The notes under the pieces: generated by a model
The model's input: only the letters and a program-made list of their open reading frames with translations
Database searches by the model: none
What the model was told of the DNA's origin: nothing
Position numbers and translations under genes: made by a program
Part shown: positions 1-8,357 of the stretch, in pieces
Numbering within the stretch: the stretch's first letter is position 1
Layout of the letters: each line of letters begins with the position of its first letter
Source: Mucilaginibacter sp.
GTDB taxonomy: Bacteria > Bacteroidota > Bacteroidia > Sphingobacteriales > Sphingobacteriaceae
NCBI GenBank assembly: GCA_028288025.1
Contig: JAQBOM010000003.1
Span: forward strand, 186,001 to 250,000
Direction of reading: 5' to 3'
DNA length: 64,000 nucleotides

Positions 1-1
1 T

Positions 2-280
2 TATTTTTTATTCGACACTAGAACAGAAAAACACGGCGGATCGGGAAAACCTTTTGACTGGTCAGTTCTAAATAACTATCAGCTGGATATTCCATTTTTT
101 TTAAGCGGTGGTATAAGCTCTGAAAACCTGGAACAGGTATTAAATTTAAATCATCCGCAATTATATGGTGTCGACCTGAACAGTAAGTTCGAGGACACGC
201 CCGGTGTTAAAAATATTGAGCATTTGACAAAAGCATTTGAAACCGTTAAAAAAGCATATACCAATGAAATACGGGGTTAA
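2..280 (+). CDS. trpF: Phosphoribosylanthranilate isomerase, C-terminal part
   Basis: This is the 3' end of trpF; the N-terminal part lies before the window. The enzyme converts N-(5-phosphoribosyl)anthranilate to CdRP in cytoplasmic tryptophan synthesis. The frame from base 2 reads [17 protein letters not shown], then PFFLSGGIS and [16 protein letters not shown], which are the conserved phosphate-binding end of the TIM barrel (the GSGKPFDW and LSGGI motifs) and the typical GVDxNS-E-PGxK ending. It stops with TAA at 278-280. Its last 17 bases overlap the ATG of trpB in another frame, so the two are probably translationally coupled. The gene order trpF-trpB-trpA fits a trp operon. Confidence 0.93.
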   Translation, partial: YFLFDTRTEKHGGSGKPFDWSVLNNYQLDIPFFLSGGISSENLEQVLNLNHPQLYGVDLNSKFEDTPGVKNIEHLTKAFETVKKAYTNEIRG

Positions 281-1445
281 CGAAAAAGGATATTACGGAG
301 ATTTTGGCGGAGCATATATACCTGAAATGCTCTACCCCAATGTAGAAGAGCTGCGCGAGCAATATCTAAAAATAATCAACGATGCAGACTTTATAGCCGA
401 ATTTGACCAGCTTTTGAAGGATTATGTGGGTCGTCCATCGCCGTTATATCATGCCAAACGTTTTTCCGAAAAGTATGGCGCCAATATATTTTTTAAACGC
501 GAAGATCTGAACCATACCGGCTCTCATAAGATCAACAATGCTATCGGGCAAATACTTTTAGCTATCCGTTTAGGAAAGAAACGCATTATCGCCGAAACCG
601 GCGCGGGGCAACACGGTGTAGCAACCGCTACTGTTTGCGCCTTAAAGGGCATTGAATGCGTGGTTTACATGGGTGCGGTAGATATGGAACGCCAGGCGCC
701 TAACGTTTCACGCATGAAAATGCTTGGCGCGAAAGTGGTTCCGGCTACATCGGGCAGCAAAACGTTAAAGGATGCCACCAACGAGGCGCTGCGCGACTGG
801 ATAGGCAATCCGGTTGATACACATTATATCATCGGTTCGGTTGTTGGCCCCTACCCTTACCCGGATATGGTGGCACGGTTTCAGTCGGTTATTTCGGCGG
901 AAGCAAAAAAACAACTGTTTGAACAAACCGGGAAGGAACTGCCGGAATATGTAATGGCCTGTGTGGGCGGTGGCAGCAACGCCATGGGTATGTTCTATCA
1001 TTTTCTTGATGACGAAAAGGTAAAGCTGGTTGCTGTTGAAGCGGCTGGAAAAGGGGTCGATAGCGGTCATTCCGCAGCCACAACCTTTTTAGGCCGCGAA
1101 GGCGTTTTACACGGCAGCCGCACGATATTGATGCAAACCGACGATGGGCAGGTTGTTGAACCCTACTCTATCTCGGCAGGTTTGGATTATCCCGGCATCG
1201 GACCGCAGCATGCGCATTTATATAAAATTAACCGTGCACAATACGTTAGCATTACAGATGATGAAGCGCTACAAGCAGGGTTACTATGCTCGCAACTGGA
1301 GGGCATTATACCAGCCATTGAAACGGCACATGCCCTGGCTTATCTCGAAAAAATGACATTTAACCCCGATGATAATGTAGTTATCTGCCTTTCCGGCCGG
1401 GGGGATAAGGATTTGGATACGTACATAAAGTATTTTGGATATTAA
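264..1445 (+). CDS. trpB: Tryptophan synthase beta chain
   Basis: Makes L-tryptophan from indole and serine with PLP, as the beta subunit of the alpha2-beta2 synthase. The 393-residue product has the usual length for TrpB1. It starts [20 protein letters not shown]; the PLP lysine is K89 in [10 protein letters not shown], followed by [15 protein letters not shown] and the phosphate-binding GGGSNAMG loop. An in-frame TTG at 237 would add nine residues inside trpF, but the ATG at 264 gives the normal N-terminus and is preferred. It overlaps trpF by 17 bases and is followed 95 bases later by trpA. Confidence 0.97.
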   Translation: MKYGVNEKGYYGDFGGAYIPEMLYPNVEELREQYLKIINDADFIAEFDQLLKDYVGRPSPLYHAKRFSEKYGANIFFKREDLNHTGSHKINNAIGQILLAIRLGKKRIIAETGAGQHGVATATVCALKGIECVVYMGAVDMERQAPNVSRMKMLGAKVVPATSGSKTLKDATNEALRDWIGNPVDTHYIIGSVVGPYPYPDMVARFQSVISAEAKKQLFEQTGKELPEYVMACVGGGSNAMGMFYHFLDDEKVKLVAVEAAGKGVDSGHSAATTFLGREGVLHGSRTILMQTDDGQVVEPYSISAGLDYPGIGPQHAHLYKINRAQYVSITDDEALQAGLLCSQLEGIIPAIETAHALAYLEKMTFNPDDNVVICLSGRGDKDLDTYIKYFGY

Positions 1446-1530
1446 TAGTCCATGGTCGATAGTCCATAGACATAGCCAATAAATCAATTTAAAAAAACAG
1501 CCATGGACTATGGACCATAGTTTATAGACA
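1446..1530. repeat. Palindromic intergenic array, GTCCATAG word
   Basis: The trpB-trpA spacer repeats the words GTCCATGG, GTCGATAG and GTCCATAG in its left half (1448-1478) and their reverse complements CCATGGACTATGGACCATAG in its right half (1501-1520). The two halves could fold into an imperfect hairpin inside the trp transcript. It belongs to the family of spacer arrays described under findings. No gene is visible here. Confidence 0.75.
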
Positions 1531-1540
1531 AAAACAAAGA

Positions 1541-2311
1541 ATGAATCGTCTGAACGCGCTTTTTAATAAGAAAAAAGATAACCTGTTATCGATCTATTAC
1601 ACCGCAGGATATCCTGAAGTAAATACCACCCTCGATATTGCCGAAGCTTTGGAGAAGGCCGGCGTCGATTTCCTGGAAATTGGTTTCCCCTACTCCGACC
1701 CGGTGGCCGACGGGCCGACCATACAGCATAGCTCCGAAAAAGCGCTGCAAAACGGGATGACCTTAACTTTGCTTTTTGAACAGTTAAAGGATCTGCGTAA
1801 ACGCGTAACTATCCCGATTCTTTTGATGGGTTATGTGAACCCAATCGTTCAATACGGCGTGGAACGCTTTTGTAAACAAGCCGCCGAACTTGGGGTTGAT
1901 GGCATCATTGTACCCGACCTGCCGATGTACGAGTACGAGGCCATGTATTCCCGCTATTTTATCGACAACAACCTCAGCAATATTTTCCTGGTAACGCCGC
2001 AAACTTCGGAAGAACGTATCCGCAAGATAGACGAACTCAGCAACAGCTTTATTTACCTGCTTTCATCTTCATCAATAACCGGCGGAAATTTACAGGTTTC
2101 TGTTAATATCGAGGATTATTACAAGCGTATTAAAGCCATGCAATTGAAAAACCCGGCGATAATAGGGTTTGGCATATCAGACGACAAATCGTTTAAAAAG
2201 GCTTGTGAATATGCCGCCGGCGCAATTGTAGGCAGCGCGTTTGTGAAGCTATTGGGAACTGAAGGTTACCTGGATAAGATACAAGGATTTGTGAAATCGA
2301 TACGCCCTTAG
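1541..2311 (+). CDS. trpA: Tryptophan synthase alpha chain
   Basis: Cleaves indole-3-glycerol phosphate to indole and glyceraldehyde 3-phosphate, passing indole to TrpB. The 256-residue TIM barrel is normal length. The catalytic acids are visible as E46 (DFLEIGFPYSDP) and D57 (VADGP), and the phosphate-binding end GFGISDDKS and GAIVGSAFVK is intact. It starts at ATG 1541 and is the last gene of the trp operon, ahead of convergent genes on the other strand. The spacer before it is a palindromic array, which might affect how much trpA is made relative to trpB (inference). Confidence 0.97.
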   Translation: MNRLNALFNKKKDNLLSIYYTAGYPEVNTTLDIAEALEKAGVDFLEIGFPYSDPVADGPTIQHSSEKALQNGMTLTLLFEQLKDLRKRVTIPILLMGYVNPIVQYGVERFCKQAAELGVDGIIVPDLPMYEYEAMYSRYFIDNNLSNIFLVTPQTSEERIRKIDELSNSFIYLLSSSSITGGNLQVSVNIEDYYKRIKAMQLKNPAIIGFGISDDKSFKKACEYAAGAIVGSAFVKLLGTEGYLDKIQGFVKSIRP

Positions 2312-2340
2312 CGGCATATTACACAACTTGTCTTCACTTT

Positions 2341-2378
2341 AAATTCGTGAAATTCGTCATAATTCGCAAAAATTCGTG
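2341..2378. repeat. Short degenerate AATTCGTG array
   Basis: Between the converging trpA and YciO-like genes there are four loose copies of AATTCGTG (AAATTCGTGA, AATTCGTCAT, AATTCGCAAA, AATTCGTGTC) at about 9-11 base spacing. Only one arm is present, with no matching inverted arm. It resembles half of the palindromic arrays seen elsewhere in the window. Confidence 0.5.
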
Positions 2379-2382
2379 TCTG

Positions 2383-3003
2383 TTATAAATACATCTCCAG
2401 CTCACCCTTACCTTCACGCACAATCTCAAAATCGCCTTCCGTACAATCAACAACAGTTGATGGAATATTGTCGCCATAGCCGCCATCAATAACCAGATCG
2501 ACAAGGTCTTCATATTTTTCGTGGATCAGCTCCGGGTCGGTTGAATATTCGATGATCTCGTCCTCATCTTTTATGGATGTAGAGAGGATGGGATTACCAA
2601 GGGCTTTAACAATTTCCCGGGCGATGTTATTATCCGGCACCCTGATACCGACTGTTTTTTTATTGGAGCTTAATAACCTTGGGACGTTGTGGTTTGCGTT
2701 AAAAATAAAGGTAAAAGGGCCGGGCAGCGCTTTCTTTAGCACCCGAAAGGTTGTATTGTCAATTGGTTTGATATAATCAGAGATGTGGCTTAGGTCGTAA
2801 CAAATAAAGGAGAAATTGGCCTTATCCGGTTTGATATTCCTGATCCGGCAGATCGCTTCTATCGCTTTGTGGTTGGTTATATCGCAGCCCATTCCATAAA
2901 CGGTGTCCGTAGGGTAGATGATCAGCCCACCCTTGCGCAGTACCTCAACTACCTGCTCAATGGCTTTTTCATTCGGGTTTTCAGGGTATATCTTTATCAG
3001 CAC
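2383..3003 (-). CDS. YrdC/Sua5 family protein, YciO-like
   Basis: Member of the Sua5/YciO/YrdC family, whose best-known members make threonylcarbamoyl-AMP for the t6A modification of ANN-decoding tRNAs. The 206-residue length and the sequence from [18 protein letters not shown] through [31 protein letters not shown] and ILSTS to the ending [14 protein letters not shown] resemble E. coli YciO more than short TsaC. The PTDTVYG nucleotide-binding motif is intact. Whether it is the main t6A enzyme or a YciO-type paralogue cannot be told from this window. The start ATG lies 118 bases after the upstream YceI gene, across a palindromic array. Confidence 0.88.
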   Translation of the reverse strand: MLIKIYPENPNEKAIEQVVEVLRKGGLIIYPTDTVYGMGCDITNHKAIEAICRIRNIKPDKANFSFICYDLSHISDYIKPIDNTTFRVLKKALPGPFTFIFNANHNVPRLLSSNKKTVGIRVPDNNIAREIVKALGNPILSTSIKDEDEIIEYSTDPELIHEKYEDLVDLVIDGGYGDNIPSTVVDCTEGDFEIVREGKGELEMYL

Positions 3004-3004
3004 T

Positions 3005-3119
3005 TTTTTATTTCGGATTTCGGATTTTCAATTTCGGATTTAAGTAAACTTAAATTTCAACCAGTCAGCTAATATACAAGTAACCAATTCCGAAATCGAA
3101 AATCCGACTTCCGAAATTC
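3005..3119. repeat. Palindromic intergenic array, TTTCGGAT word
   Basis: The left part (about 3008-3042) repeats TTTCGGAT and AATTTCGGATTT; the right part (about 3089-3119) has the reverse complements CCGAAATCGAAAATCCGACT and TTCCGAAAT. The unique middle of about 45 bases would be the loop. It separates two minus-strand genes. The same word recurs at 33659-33699 and 63592-63733. Confidence 0.75.
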
Positions 3120-3121
3120 AA

Positions 3122-3670
3122 TTACTTTTGTTTTGCAAACTGAACGTTGATAATCAGCTTTATTTCATCACCGGCAACAACGGCACCTGCTTCGGTTATG
3201 CCACCCCAGGTTAATCCAAACTCCTTACGGCTGATCTTTCCGATAACTTCAAAACCCGCCTTGGTATTTCCGTAAAAGTCGTCTGCAGAGCCGCCGTATT
3301 CAGCTTGTAATTTAACCTGTTTGGTGATATCTTTAATGGTCAAATCACCAACCAACTCATATTCATCATCACCGGTTTTTTTGAATGAGGTTGATTTGAA
3401 AGTCATTTGCGGATACTGCGCTGAGTCAAAAAACTCCGCCGATCTCAAGTGCTCATCGCGCTGTCCCTGGTTGGTATCTATACTGTCAGTATTTAAAGTA
3501 AAGGATATTTTTGCGTCTTCAAAATCATTATTCTCAGTTTCCATTACTCCTTCAAAATTTCTAAAAAAACCGGTTACTGTTGAAATAACGAGATGTTTTA
3601 CCTTAAACTGCACTTCGGAGTGCATAGGGTCAATTGCCCATTTTGTTGTTGTTTCTGTTGCTGTTGACAT
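3122..3670 (-). CDS. YceI family protein (cytoplasmic type)
   Basis: YceI proteins are lipocalin-like beta barrels that bind amphiphilic or isoprenoid ligands; their physiological role is mostly unclear. The 182-residue product has the family pattern: KWAIDPMHSEVQFKVKHLVISTVTGFF at the N-terminus, then DSIDTNQGQRDEHLRSAEFFD, TFKSTSF, LTIKDITKQVKL and the C-terminal KISRKEFGLTW. There is no signal peptide, unlike the second YceI gene at 12087. A TAnnTTTG-like box lies about 32 bases upstream of its start, suggesting it is transcribed on its own. Confidence 0.92.
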   Translation of the reverse strand: MSTATETTTKWAIDPMHSEVQFKVKHLVISTVTGFFRNFEGVMETENNDFEDAKISFTLNTDSIDTNQGQRDEHLRSAEFFDSAQYPQMTFKSTSFKKTGDDEYELVGDLTIKDITKQVKLQAEYGGSADDFYGNTKAGFEVIGKISRKEFGLTWGGITEAGAVVAGDEIKLIINVQFAKQK

Positions 3671-3701
3671 GATTTCTAATTTTTGATTGTTTTATTTAAC
3701 A

Positions 3702-3709
3702 CAAATATA
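3702..3709 (-). promoter_or_regulatory. Candidate Bacteroidota -7 box for the YceI gene
   Basis: On the minus strand the sequence reads TATATTTG, matching the Bacteroidota TAnnTTTG -7 consensus. It would place the start of transcription roughly 25 bases before the YceI start codon. No clear TTG -33 box was found at the usual spacing, so this is only a candidate. Confidence 0.35.
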
Positions 3710-3830
3710 AATCAAATAGATGTTTAAACATGTAATTTAGAGAAAATTTACAATTTCTATACAATTGCCATTTAAGTAACCGTTGGTTAAGGGTTTTGTT
3801 CCGATAAAAAATAAATACTTTGCTGTTGGG

Positions 3831-4994
3831 CTAGTTCACTTCAAGCTGGTCTTTTGACGGAAAAACAGGGAAAGCGCCATGCGGCTCACTTTGATACCAG
3901 AATACGACTGAAGCAATGTCATCCTGCAAAAGCATATAACGCCCGTCGTGGTGCCAGCCCAAATCCTGTATCGTTACCTTTAAATCTTTTTCAAAACGGA
4001 TAGGATCGGCAATATGCCAGCGGTACAGGCCAAAGCGCTGTGCTATTTCATAATGGCCGTCTCCCCTGAGCACCTGCGGCAGCCCGCTGTAAGGGCTGCA
4101 AAACTCGGTGTATTCGCTGGTTTCAGTGCCATCGGCTTTTTTATGTTTGCTGTCGAAATCGTAAGAGCCGCAAAAATAGTCCTCCGTTCCGGTACCGTTA
4201 ATGGTTGGGAAGCGCGTATCGCCATCCATAAAAAATTTGATCTCGCCTTCGCCCCACCAGCCATTTTTATTTGAGCCGTAAGCCAGGTAAGTACCAACAT
4301 ACTGGCCTTTGCCCCTGATGCTGTCAACCAGCACATAATCCTTCTTAAGCGGCAACGGGTTTACCCTGCGGAACTGCGCATGAAAGTAACCTGCATCTTT
4401 AGGAACCTCAGTAAGCGTATAATCAACCTGGTAATACACCGTCATATCCCGGTCGTCGATATTTTCCATTGTTATGCGGCATTTTTTACGAAAAGGCATG
4501 GGCCAGTAGCAATTGAATGCGCTGCCCGGGTTTACCACGACTGCCAGCGATTGCAGCGGCGAATATTTACCCCAGCCCATACAAAAGAAATCACCGACGG
4601 GCGCCTCAACCGAAGGGGTTGTTTCATCATCCCAGTAAAAGCGAAGTATAGAATAGCGCCAGTTGCCGGTCGGTGTCATCCAGATATGCTGTATAGCGCC
4701 GGGGCCGTCAATTTCGGCAATGGTATAGGTGGTATGCTTTTTTATGACGACGCTTGGGCTTATCTTCCACGTTTGGCCAAGATCGCGGGCCGCGCCGGCG
4801 CCAGTGCCGGTTGTTGCCATGCCGCCCTTTCCTTTCTCGCCATTAAAATTTTCGGGGCTTATTGACCGTGTTTTTGCATCCGACAAACGGTACAGGTTAC
4901 CCAGATTAACGCCTAATCCATTAAATTTCTCCTGCGCCCTGGCAAACAGGCAGCCAATAATAATTATACAAATAAATAAGGCTAGCTTTTTCAT
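3831..4994 (-). CDS. Glycoside hydrolase family 172 (DUF2961) protein, secreted
   Basis: Exported 387-residue protein of the DUF2961/GH172 family, whose characterised members act on fructofuranosyl or arabinofuranosyl linkages. The N-terminus MKKLALFICIIIIGCLFARA is a signal peptide ending in ARAQ. Family marks are the early NLYRLSDAKTRSISPENFNG, EIDGPGAIQHIWMT, the double jelly-roll core, and the catalytic-region motif FPTINGTGTEDYF. It is the last gene of the fucose operon, only 8 bases after the lactonase gene. A role in releasing a deoxysugar or furanoside from a glycan feeding that pathway is inferred from context; the substrate is unknown. Confidence 0.9.
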   Translation of the reverse strand: MKKLALFICIIIIGCLFARAQEKFNGLGVNLGNLYRLSDAKTRSISPENFNGEKGKGGMATTGTGAGAARDLGQTWKISPSVVIKKHTTYTIAEIDGPGAIQHIWMTPTGNWRYSILRFYWDDETTPSVEAPVGDFFCMGWGKYSPLQSLAVVVNPGSAFNCYWPMPFRKKCRITMENIDDRDMTVYYQVDYTLTEVPKDAGYFHAQFRRVNPLPLKKDYVLVDSIRGKGQYVGTYLAYGSNKNGWWGEGEIKFFMDGDTRFPTINGTGTEDYFCGSYDFDSKHKKADGTETSEYTEFCSPYSGLPQVLRGDGHYEIAQRFGLYRWHIADPIRFEKDLKVTIQDLGWHHDGRYMLLQDDIASVVFWYQSEPHGAFPVFPSKDQLEVN

Positions 4995-5002
4995 ACCTAT
5001 AA

Positions 5003-5836
5003 TTAGTTAAGTTTATAAAATTCTATTGCATTTAAACCCCAGAACCGGGCTTGTTCATCTTCAGATAACTTCGACGTGTAATTTTTGACCACCGAATGCA
5101 TTCGCTGAAAGCCGCCTGCCACATTGCAAACCGGCCAGTCGGACCCAAACATTACCCTTTTGGGCCCGAAGGCTTCAAATACAACATCCAGGTACGGCTC
5201 AAAATCACTTAGCACCCAATTCTGCCAATCTGCTTCCGTGATCATTCCCGAAACCTTGCACCATACATTATCATGCCGGGCTATGGCTCTCATGCCGTTT
5301 GCCCAGCGATCGATATTTTTATTTTTGATATCCGGTTTGGCAATATGGTCAATCACAAACCGGTGGCCGCCAAAAGTTTTAACAAACTGGTGGGTATAAC
5401 CCAGCTGATCGGGAAATATCAGTATATCATAAGTAAAATCATACGGCTTTAAAGCGCTTATGCCTTTCGAAAATTGCGGGTTCAGCATAAGTGCCCGGTC
5501 GGCTTCGCCCTGTAATACATGTCTGAAACCCTTTAATTTTGTAAACCGGCTAAAATATTCAAGGCGCTTACCTACGTCCTTATCTTTTAAATCAACCCAA
5601 CCAACAACGCCTTTTATAAACTCATTTTCTTCAGCGAGGTTAATCAAAAATTCCGTTTCAATTTCAGACTGATCAGCCTGAACGGCAACGCAGCCATCGA
5701 TCTCAAATTTTTTTAATATTGGCTCCAGGTCGCCGGGCATAAAATCCCGCCGGATAGCAGCCATCGAATCATCGATCCAGCTATCCCTAACGGGATCGAA
5801 TTTCCAAAAATGCTGGTGGGAATCTATTTTGGTCAT
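5003..5836 (-). CDS. Amidohydrolase, L-fuconolactonase-like
   Basis: Cytoplasmic COG3618 amidohydrolase of 277 residues, probably opening L-fucono-1,5-lactone to L-fuconate. The HxH metal motif is at residues 7-9 (DSHQHFW), with GWVDL, GFRHVLQ, FVIDHIAKPDI and the C-terminal RVMFGSDWPVCN containing the catalytic aspartate. This pattern matches L-fuconolactonases and related 2-pyrone-dicarboxylate lactonases. Its place between an SDR dehydrogenase and GH172, with FucP upstream, supports the fucose role. It is separated from the SDR gene by a palindromic GTTGATT array and from GH172 by 8 bases. Confidence 0.9.
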   Translation of the reverse strand: MTKIDSHQHFWKFDPVRDSWIDDSMAAIRRDFMPGDLEPILKKFEIDGCVAVQADQSEIETEFLINLAEENEFIKGVVGWVDLKDKDVGKRLEYFSRFTKLKGFRHVLQGEADRALMLNPQFSKGISALKPYDFTYDILIFPDQLGYTHQFVKTFGGHRFVIDHIAKPDIKNKNIDRWANGMRAIARHDNVWCKVSGMITEADWQNWVLSDFEPYLDVVFEAFGPKRVMFGSDWPVCNVAGGFQRMHSVVKNYTSKLSEDEQARFWGLNAIEFYKLN

Positions 5837-5839
5837 TGT

Positions 5840-5918
5840 TTTAGTTGATTGGGTTGGACTAAGTTGATTAGGTTGATTGAGTTACAACTACTCACTAAAT
5901 CAACTAAATCAACCACTC
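5840..5918. repeat. Palindromic intergenic array, GTTGATT word
   Basis: The left half repeats GTTGATTGGGTTGGACTAAG and GTTGATTAGGTTGATTGAGT (5846-5881); the right half (5885-5918) carries ACTCACTAAATCAACTAAAT followed by CAACCACT, the reverse complement of the same words. It could fold into a hairpin within the fucose operon transcript. The same word recurs at 38526-38655. Confidence 0.75.
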
Positions 5919-5925
5919 GATAACT

Positions 5926-6714
5926 TCATGCATTCGCCAAAGCCCTGTCCAAATGCACATATCCCCCATCTACGTAAACAAGCTGGCCAGTTGTATGGCT
6001 TGATCTTTCTGACAATAAAAACGCAGCCATATTTGCGATTTCTTCCACGGTAGTCATTCGGTTCCCTAACGGTATTTTTGATTCAATCTCTTTTAAATTA
6101 GCTTGAGGATCGGGCAATGTGTTTAACCAGTTTTCATATAAAGGTGTCCAGCATTCGGCAACTACAATGGCATTCACCCTGATGCCGTATTTTAATAACT
6201 CAACCGCCCACTCCCGTGTCAGCGCGTTACGGCCGCCGTTCGCCGCTGCATATCCGGACGTATTGCCCTGACCTGTATCGGCTGTTTTTGAAGTGATATT
6301 TAAAATTACGCCTTTAGATTCTTTTAAAGCCGGCAGTGCAAAATGAGCCATCAGGTAATAATGCACCACATTTTTATGCAGCGACGCCATAAAACCCTGG
6401 TAATTGCCACTCTCTAAACCAACACTATCATTTACACCAGCATTATTAACCAGGCCCTCTATCCGGCCAAATCTCTTTAAGATTTCCTTCACTGCTCGCT
6501 CGCATTCTTCAGGTTTGGTCAGTTCGGCAACTACCTGCGCCGCTTTCCCGCCATTGACTTCGATACTTTTTACAACCTGAAGATTGTCCTGTTCGCTTCG
6601 GCCCACTATAACAGGGATAGCGCCTTCGCCCGCCAACAGTTTTACGATACCTTCGCCTATTCCCTTTGCACCGCCGGTTACTATGATTATTTTATTTGTT
6701 AATTGTAAGTCCAT
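5926..6714 (-). CDS. SDR oxidoreductase, probable L-fucose dehydrogenase
   Basis: Short-chain dehydrogenase of 262 residues, likely oxidising L-fucose to L-fuconolactone with NAD(P)+. The cofactor motif TGGAKGIG is at residues 13-20, NNAG is present (LVNNAGVNDS), and the family ending GQLVYVDGGYVHLDRAL is present. The catalytic tyrosine is Y155, but the lysine expected four residues later is N159 (GYAAANGG). That is unusual for a working SDR; it may be a trait of this subfamily. The start MDLQLTNK is chosen over an in-frame ATG ten codons upstream because it places the Rossmann motif at the normal distance. It lies between FucP and the lactonase. Confidence 0.88.
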   Translation of the reverse strand: MDLQLTNKIIIVTGGAKGIGEGIVKLLAGEGAIPVIVGRSEQDNLQVVKSIEVNGGKAAQVVAELTKPEECERAVKEILKRFGRIEGLVNNAGVNDSVGLESGNYQGFMASLHKNVVHYYLMAHFALPALKESKGVILNITSKTADTGQGNTSGYAAANGGRNALTREWAVELLKYGIRVNAIVVAECWTPLYENWLNTLPDPQANLKEIESKIPLGNRMTTVEEIANMAAFLLSERSSHTTGQLVYVDGGYVHLDRALANA

Positions 6715-6798
6715 TTTTCTTAATTTAAAAACCACGTTTTGCATGGCGTATAGTTAACTCACCCTCCCGATGGCTATCGGGAAGGCGCTTCGCTCGAC

Positions 6799-6833
6799 CA
6801 CCCTCTCTTCGGCAAGCCGAAAAGAGGATTAGG
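6799..6833. repeat. 35-bp dispersed repeat, copy 1
   Basis: The segment begins CACCCTCTCTTCGGCAAGCC and ends in AAAGAGGATTAGG. A near-identical 35-base segment is at 17506-17540. The core CTCTTTC-like arm and AAAGAG arm are complementary around CGGCAAGCCG, so it can form a hairpin. It lies in the spacer between fucP and the SDR gene. Confidence 0.7.
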
Positions 6834-6840
6834 AGATAAA

Positions 6841-6969
6841 TGTCATGTCGAACTTGTTTCGGCACCTCTCAGGCCATTCAAGTACGCTCAGTCTGCGCCT
6901 CTGTGCATTTAGCAAACCTTGCTGTCGTATATCTTTCCGGTGGGGTGCCGAAACAAGTTCGGCATGACG
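6841..6969. repeat. 129-bp element with 26-bp inverted ends
   Basis: The left end at 6841-6866 starts TGTCATGTCGAACTTGTTTC and the right end at 6944-6969 ends ACAAGTTCGGCATGACG; the arms match at 24 of 26 positions when reverse complemented. The 77-base middle has no convincing gene. The structure resembles a small non-autonomous palindromic element or a MITE-like relic. Only one copy is in this window, so mobility cannot be judged. Confidence 0.65.
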
Positions 6970-7007
6970 TGCCGGGCATGGTGCGGAGTCAACTCGCCCA
7001 CCGCCCC

Positions 7008-8282
7008 CTAATGAGCCACCACCAATTCAACTTTTTTTACTTTCAAATTTTTCCACGCAAAATAAAATATATAAACGAAACATACTATAGGTACCAAATA
7101 AGCATATTGAATATTGCTCATATCTGAGACCTTACCCATAATTGGCGGAATAATGGCCCCGCCAACAATCCCCATAATAACCAATGACGAACCCAATTTT
7201 GTTTTTGACCCCAGCCCACGGATGCTCAATGAAAATATGGTTGGGAACATGATCGACATAAAAAATGCAACACCTATTAATGCGAATACAGAAAATTTTG
7301 CATGCAAGATAACTGCAAGCAGGAGCAATACTATATTTATCGCGCTATAAGTGGCTAATAATTTTACAGGATTCACAAATTTCATCAGGAAAGTGCCGCT
7401 AAACCGGCCAATCATAAACCCAAGCGCGGCAGCTGTCAGGAAAGCGGCGGCCGGCTTTTCTCCCATACCTGCAACACGCTCCGAAAACCTGATAAAAAAC
7501 CCCAATACCCCGGCCTGTGCCCCAACATAAAAAAACTCGGCTACCACACCCATTACTAATTGTTTCCGCCGTAACAAAACACCTATTTTCCCTGCTAACG
7601 ATCGTTTTTTGTCCTCAGCAGTTTCGGTATCCTCTTCAACAATTTCCGGTAACGGTTTCCTGAATATTAATATGGCAACGGCAAGTACAACCAGGCCAAT
7701 TATTAAATACGGTAATTGAACGGCCGAAGCCTCCTTGTTTAAATAGATATTTAATTGTTCAGCAGGCATAGCGGCTTTTTGGGCCGGTGTTAAGTTTTTA
7801 CCGGATAAAATAAACAGGCCGCCTAATAACGGAGCAAGAGTAGCAGCCAGCCCATTGAAGGACTGGGAAAAGTTGATGCGCCTGGTAGCGGTCGACGGAT
7901 CGCCTAAAACGGTTATGTATGGATTTGCCGCTGTCTCCAAAAACGCAGCGCCTGAAAATAACACAAACAATGCAGACAGGAAAAACACGTAGCTTCGTAC
8001 CGCTGCAGCGGGATAAAATAAAAATGCCCCACAGGCGAAAAGGACCAAGCCTAAAAGTATGCCACCTTTATAGCCATACCGTTTCATAAACAGGGCAGCC
8101 GGAATAGGCAGAATAAAATAAGCCAGGTATGATGCCGAATCAACCAATGACGATTGGAGGTCGGTTAGCTCACAGGCCTTTTTTAAATGCGGAATAAGTA
8201 TCGGATTAAGGTTTAACGCCACTCCCCATAAAAAAAACAAAGAGGTAATGAGCGCGATAGCATACAGGTTTTTGTTTGTCAT
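7008..8282 (-). CDS. fucP: L-fucose:H+ symporter, FucP type (MFS)
   Basis: Inner-membrane major facilitator of 424 residues with about 12 hydrophobic segments that imports L-fucose with protons. It shows the FucP/GluP sugar-permease pattern: LFFLWGVALNLNPILIPHLKKA near the N-terminus, then SASYLAYFILPIPAALFMKR, FLETAANPYITVLG and a charged loop around residues 220-240. The start is ATG at 8282 (MTNKNLYAIALI); a TTG five codons upstream is less likely. It lies in the same direction as the DUF6786, SDR and lactonase genes and supplies the substrate of this pathway. Fucose specificity rests on family and context. Confidence 0.93.
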   Translation of the reverse strand: MTNKNLYAIALITSLFFLWGVALNLNPILIPHLKKACELTDLQSSLVDSASYLAYFILPIPAALFMKRYGYKGGILLGLVLFACGAFLFYPAAAVRSYVFFLSALFVLFSGAAFLETAANPYITVLGDPSTATRRINFSQSFNGLAATLAPLLGGLFILSGKNLTPAQKAAMPAEQLNIYLNKEASAVQLPYLIIGLVVLAVAILIFRKPLPEIVEEDTETAEDKKRSLAGKIGVLLRRKQLVMGVVAEFFYVGAQAGVLGFFIRFSERVAGMGEKPAAAFLTAAALGFMIGRFSGTFLMKFVNPVKLLATYSAINIVLLLLAVILHAKFSVFALIGVAFFMSIMFPTIFSLSIRGLGSKTKLGSSLVIMGIVGGAIIPPIMGKVSDMSNIQYAYLVPIVCFVYIFYFAWKNLKVKKVELVVAH

Positions 8283-8357
8283 GTGCGGCTTTAACAAGGT
8301 TTAAATTAGGCTTAAAACTGCTGACTTAAGACTCAACAATTGGCGCTATGAATATAA

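Noticed and set aside
237..263. TTG start of trpB at 237
   Set aside because: The ATG at 264 gives the conserved TrpB N-terminus and a usual short overlap with trpF.
4380..4865. Plus-strand frame of 161 codons inside the GH172 gene
   Set aside because: It is antisense to a gene with clear family motifs and resembles no protein. Other long antisense frames (for example 16024-16614, 49386-49844, 53641-54057 and 44969-45439) were rejected for the same reason.
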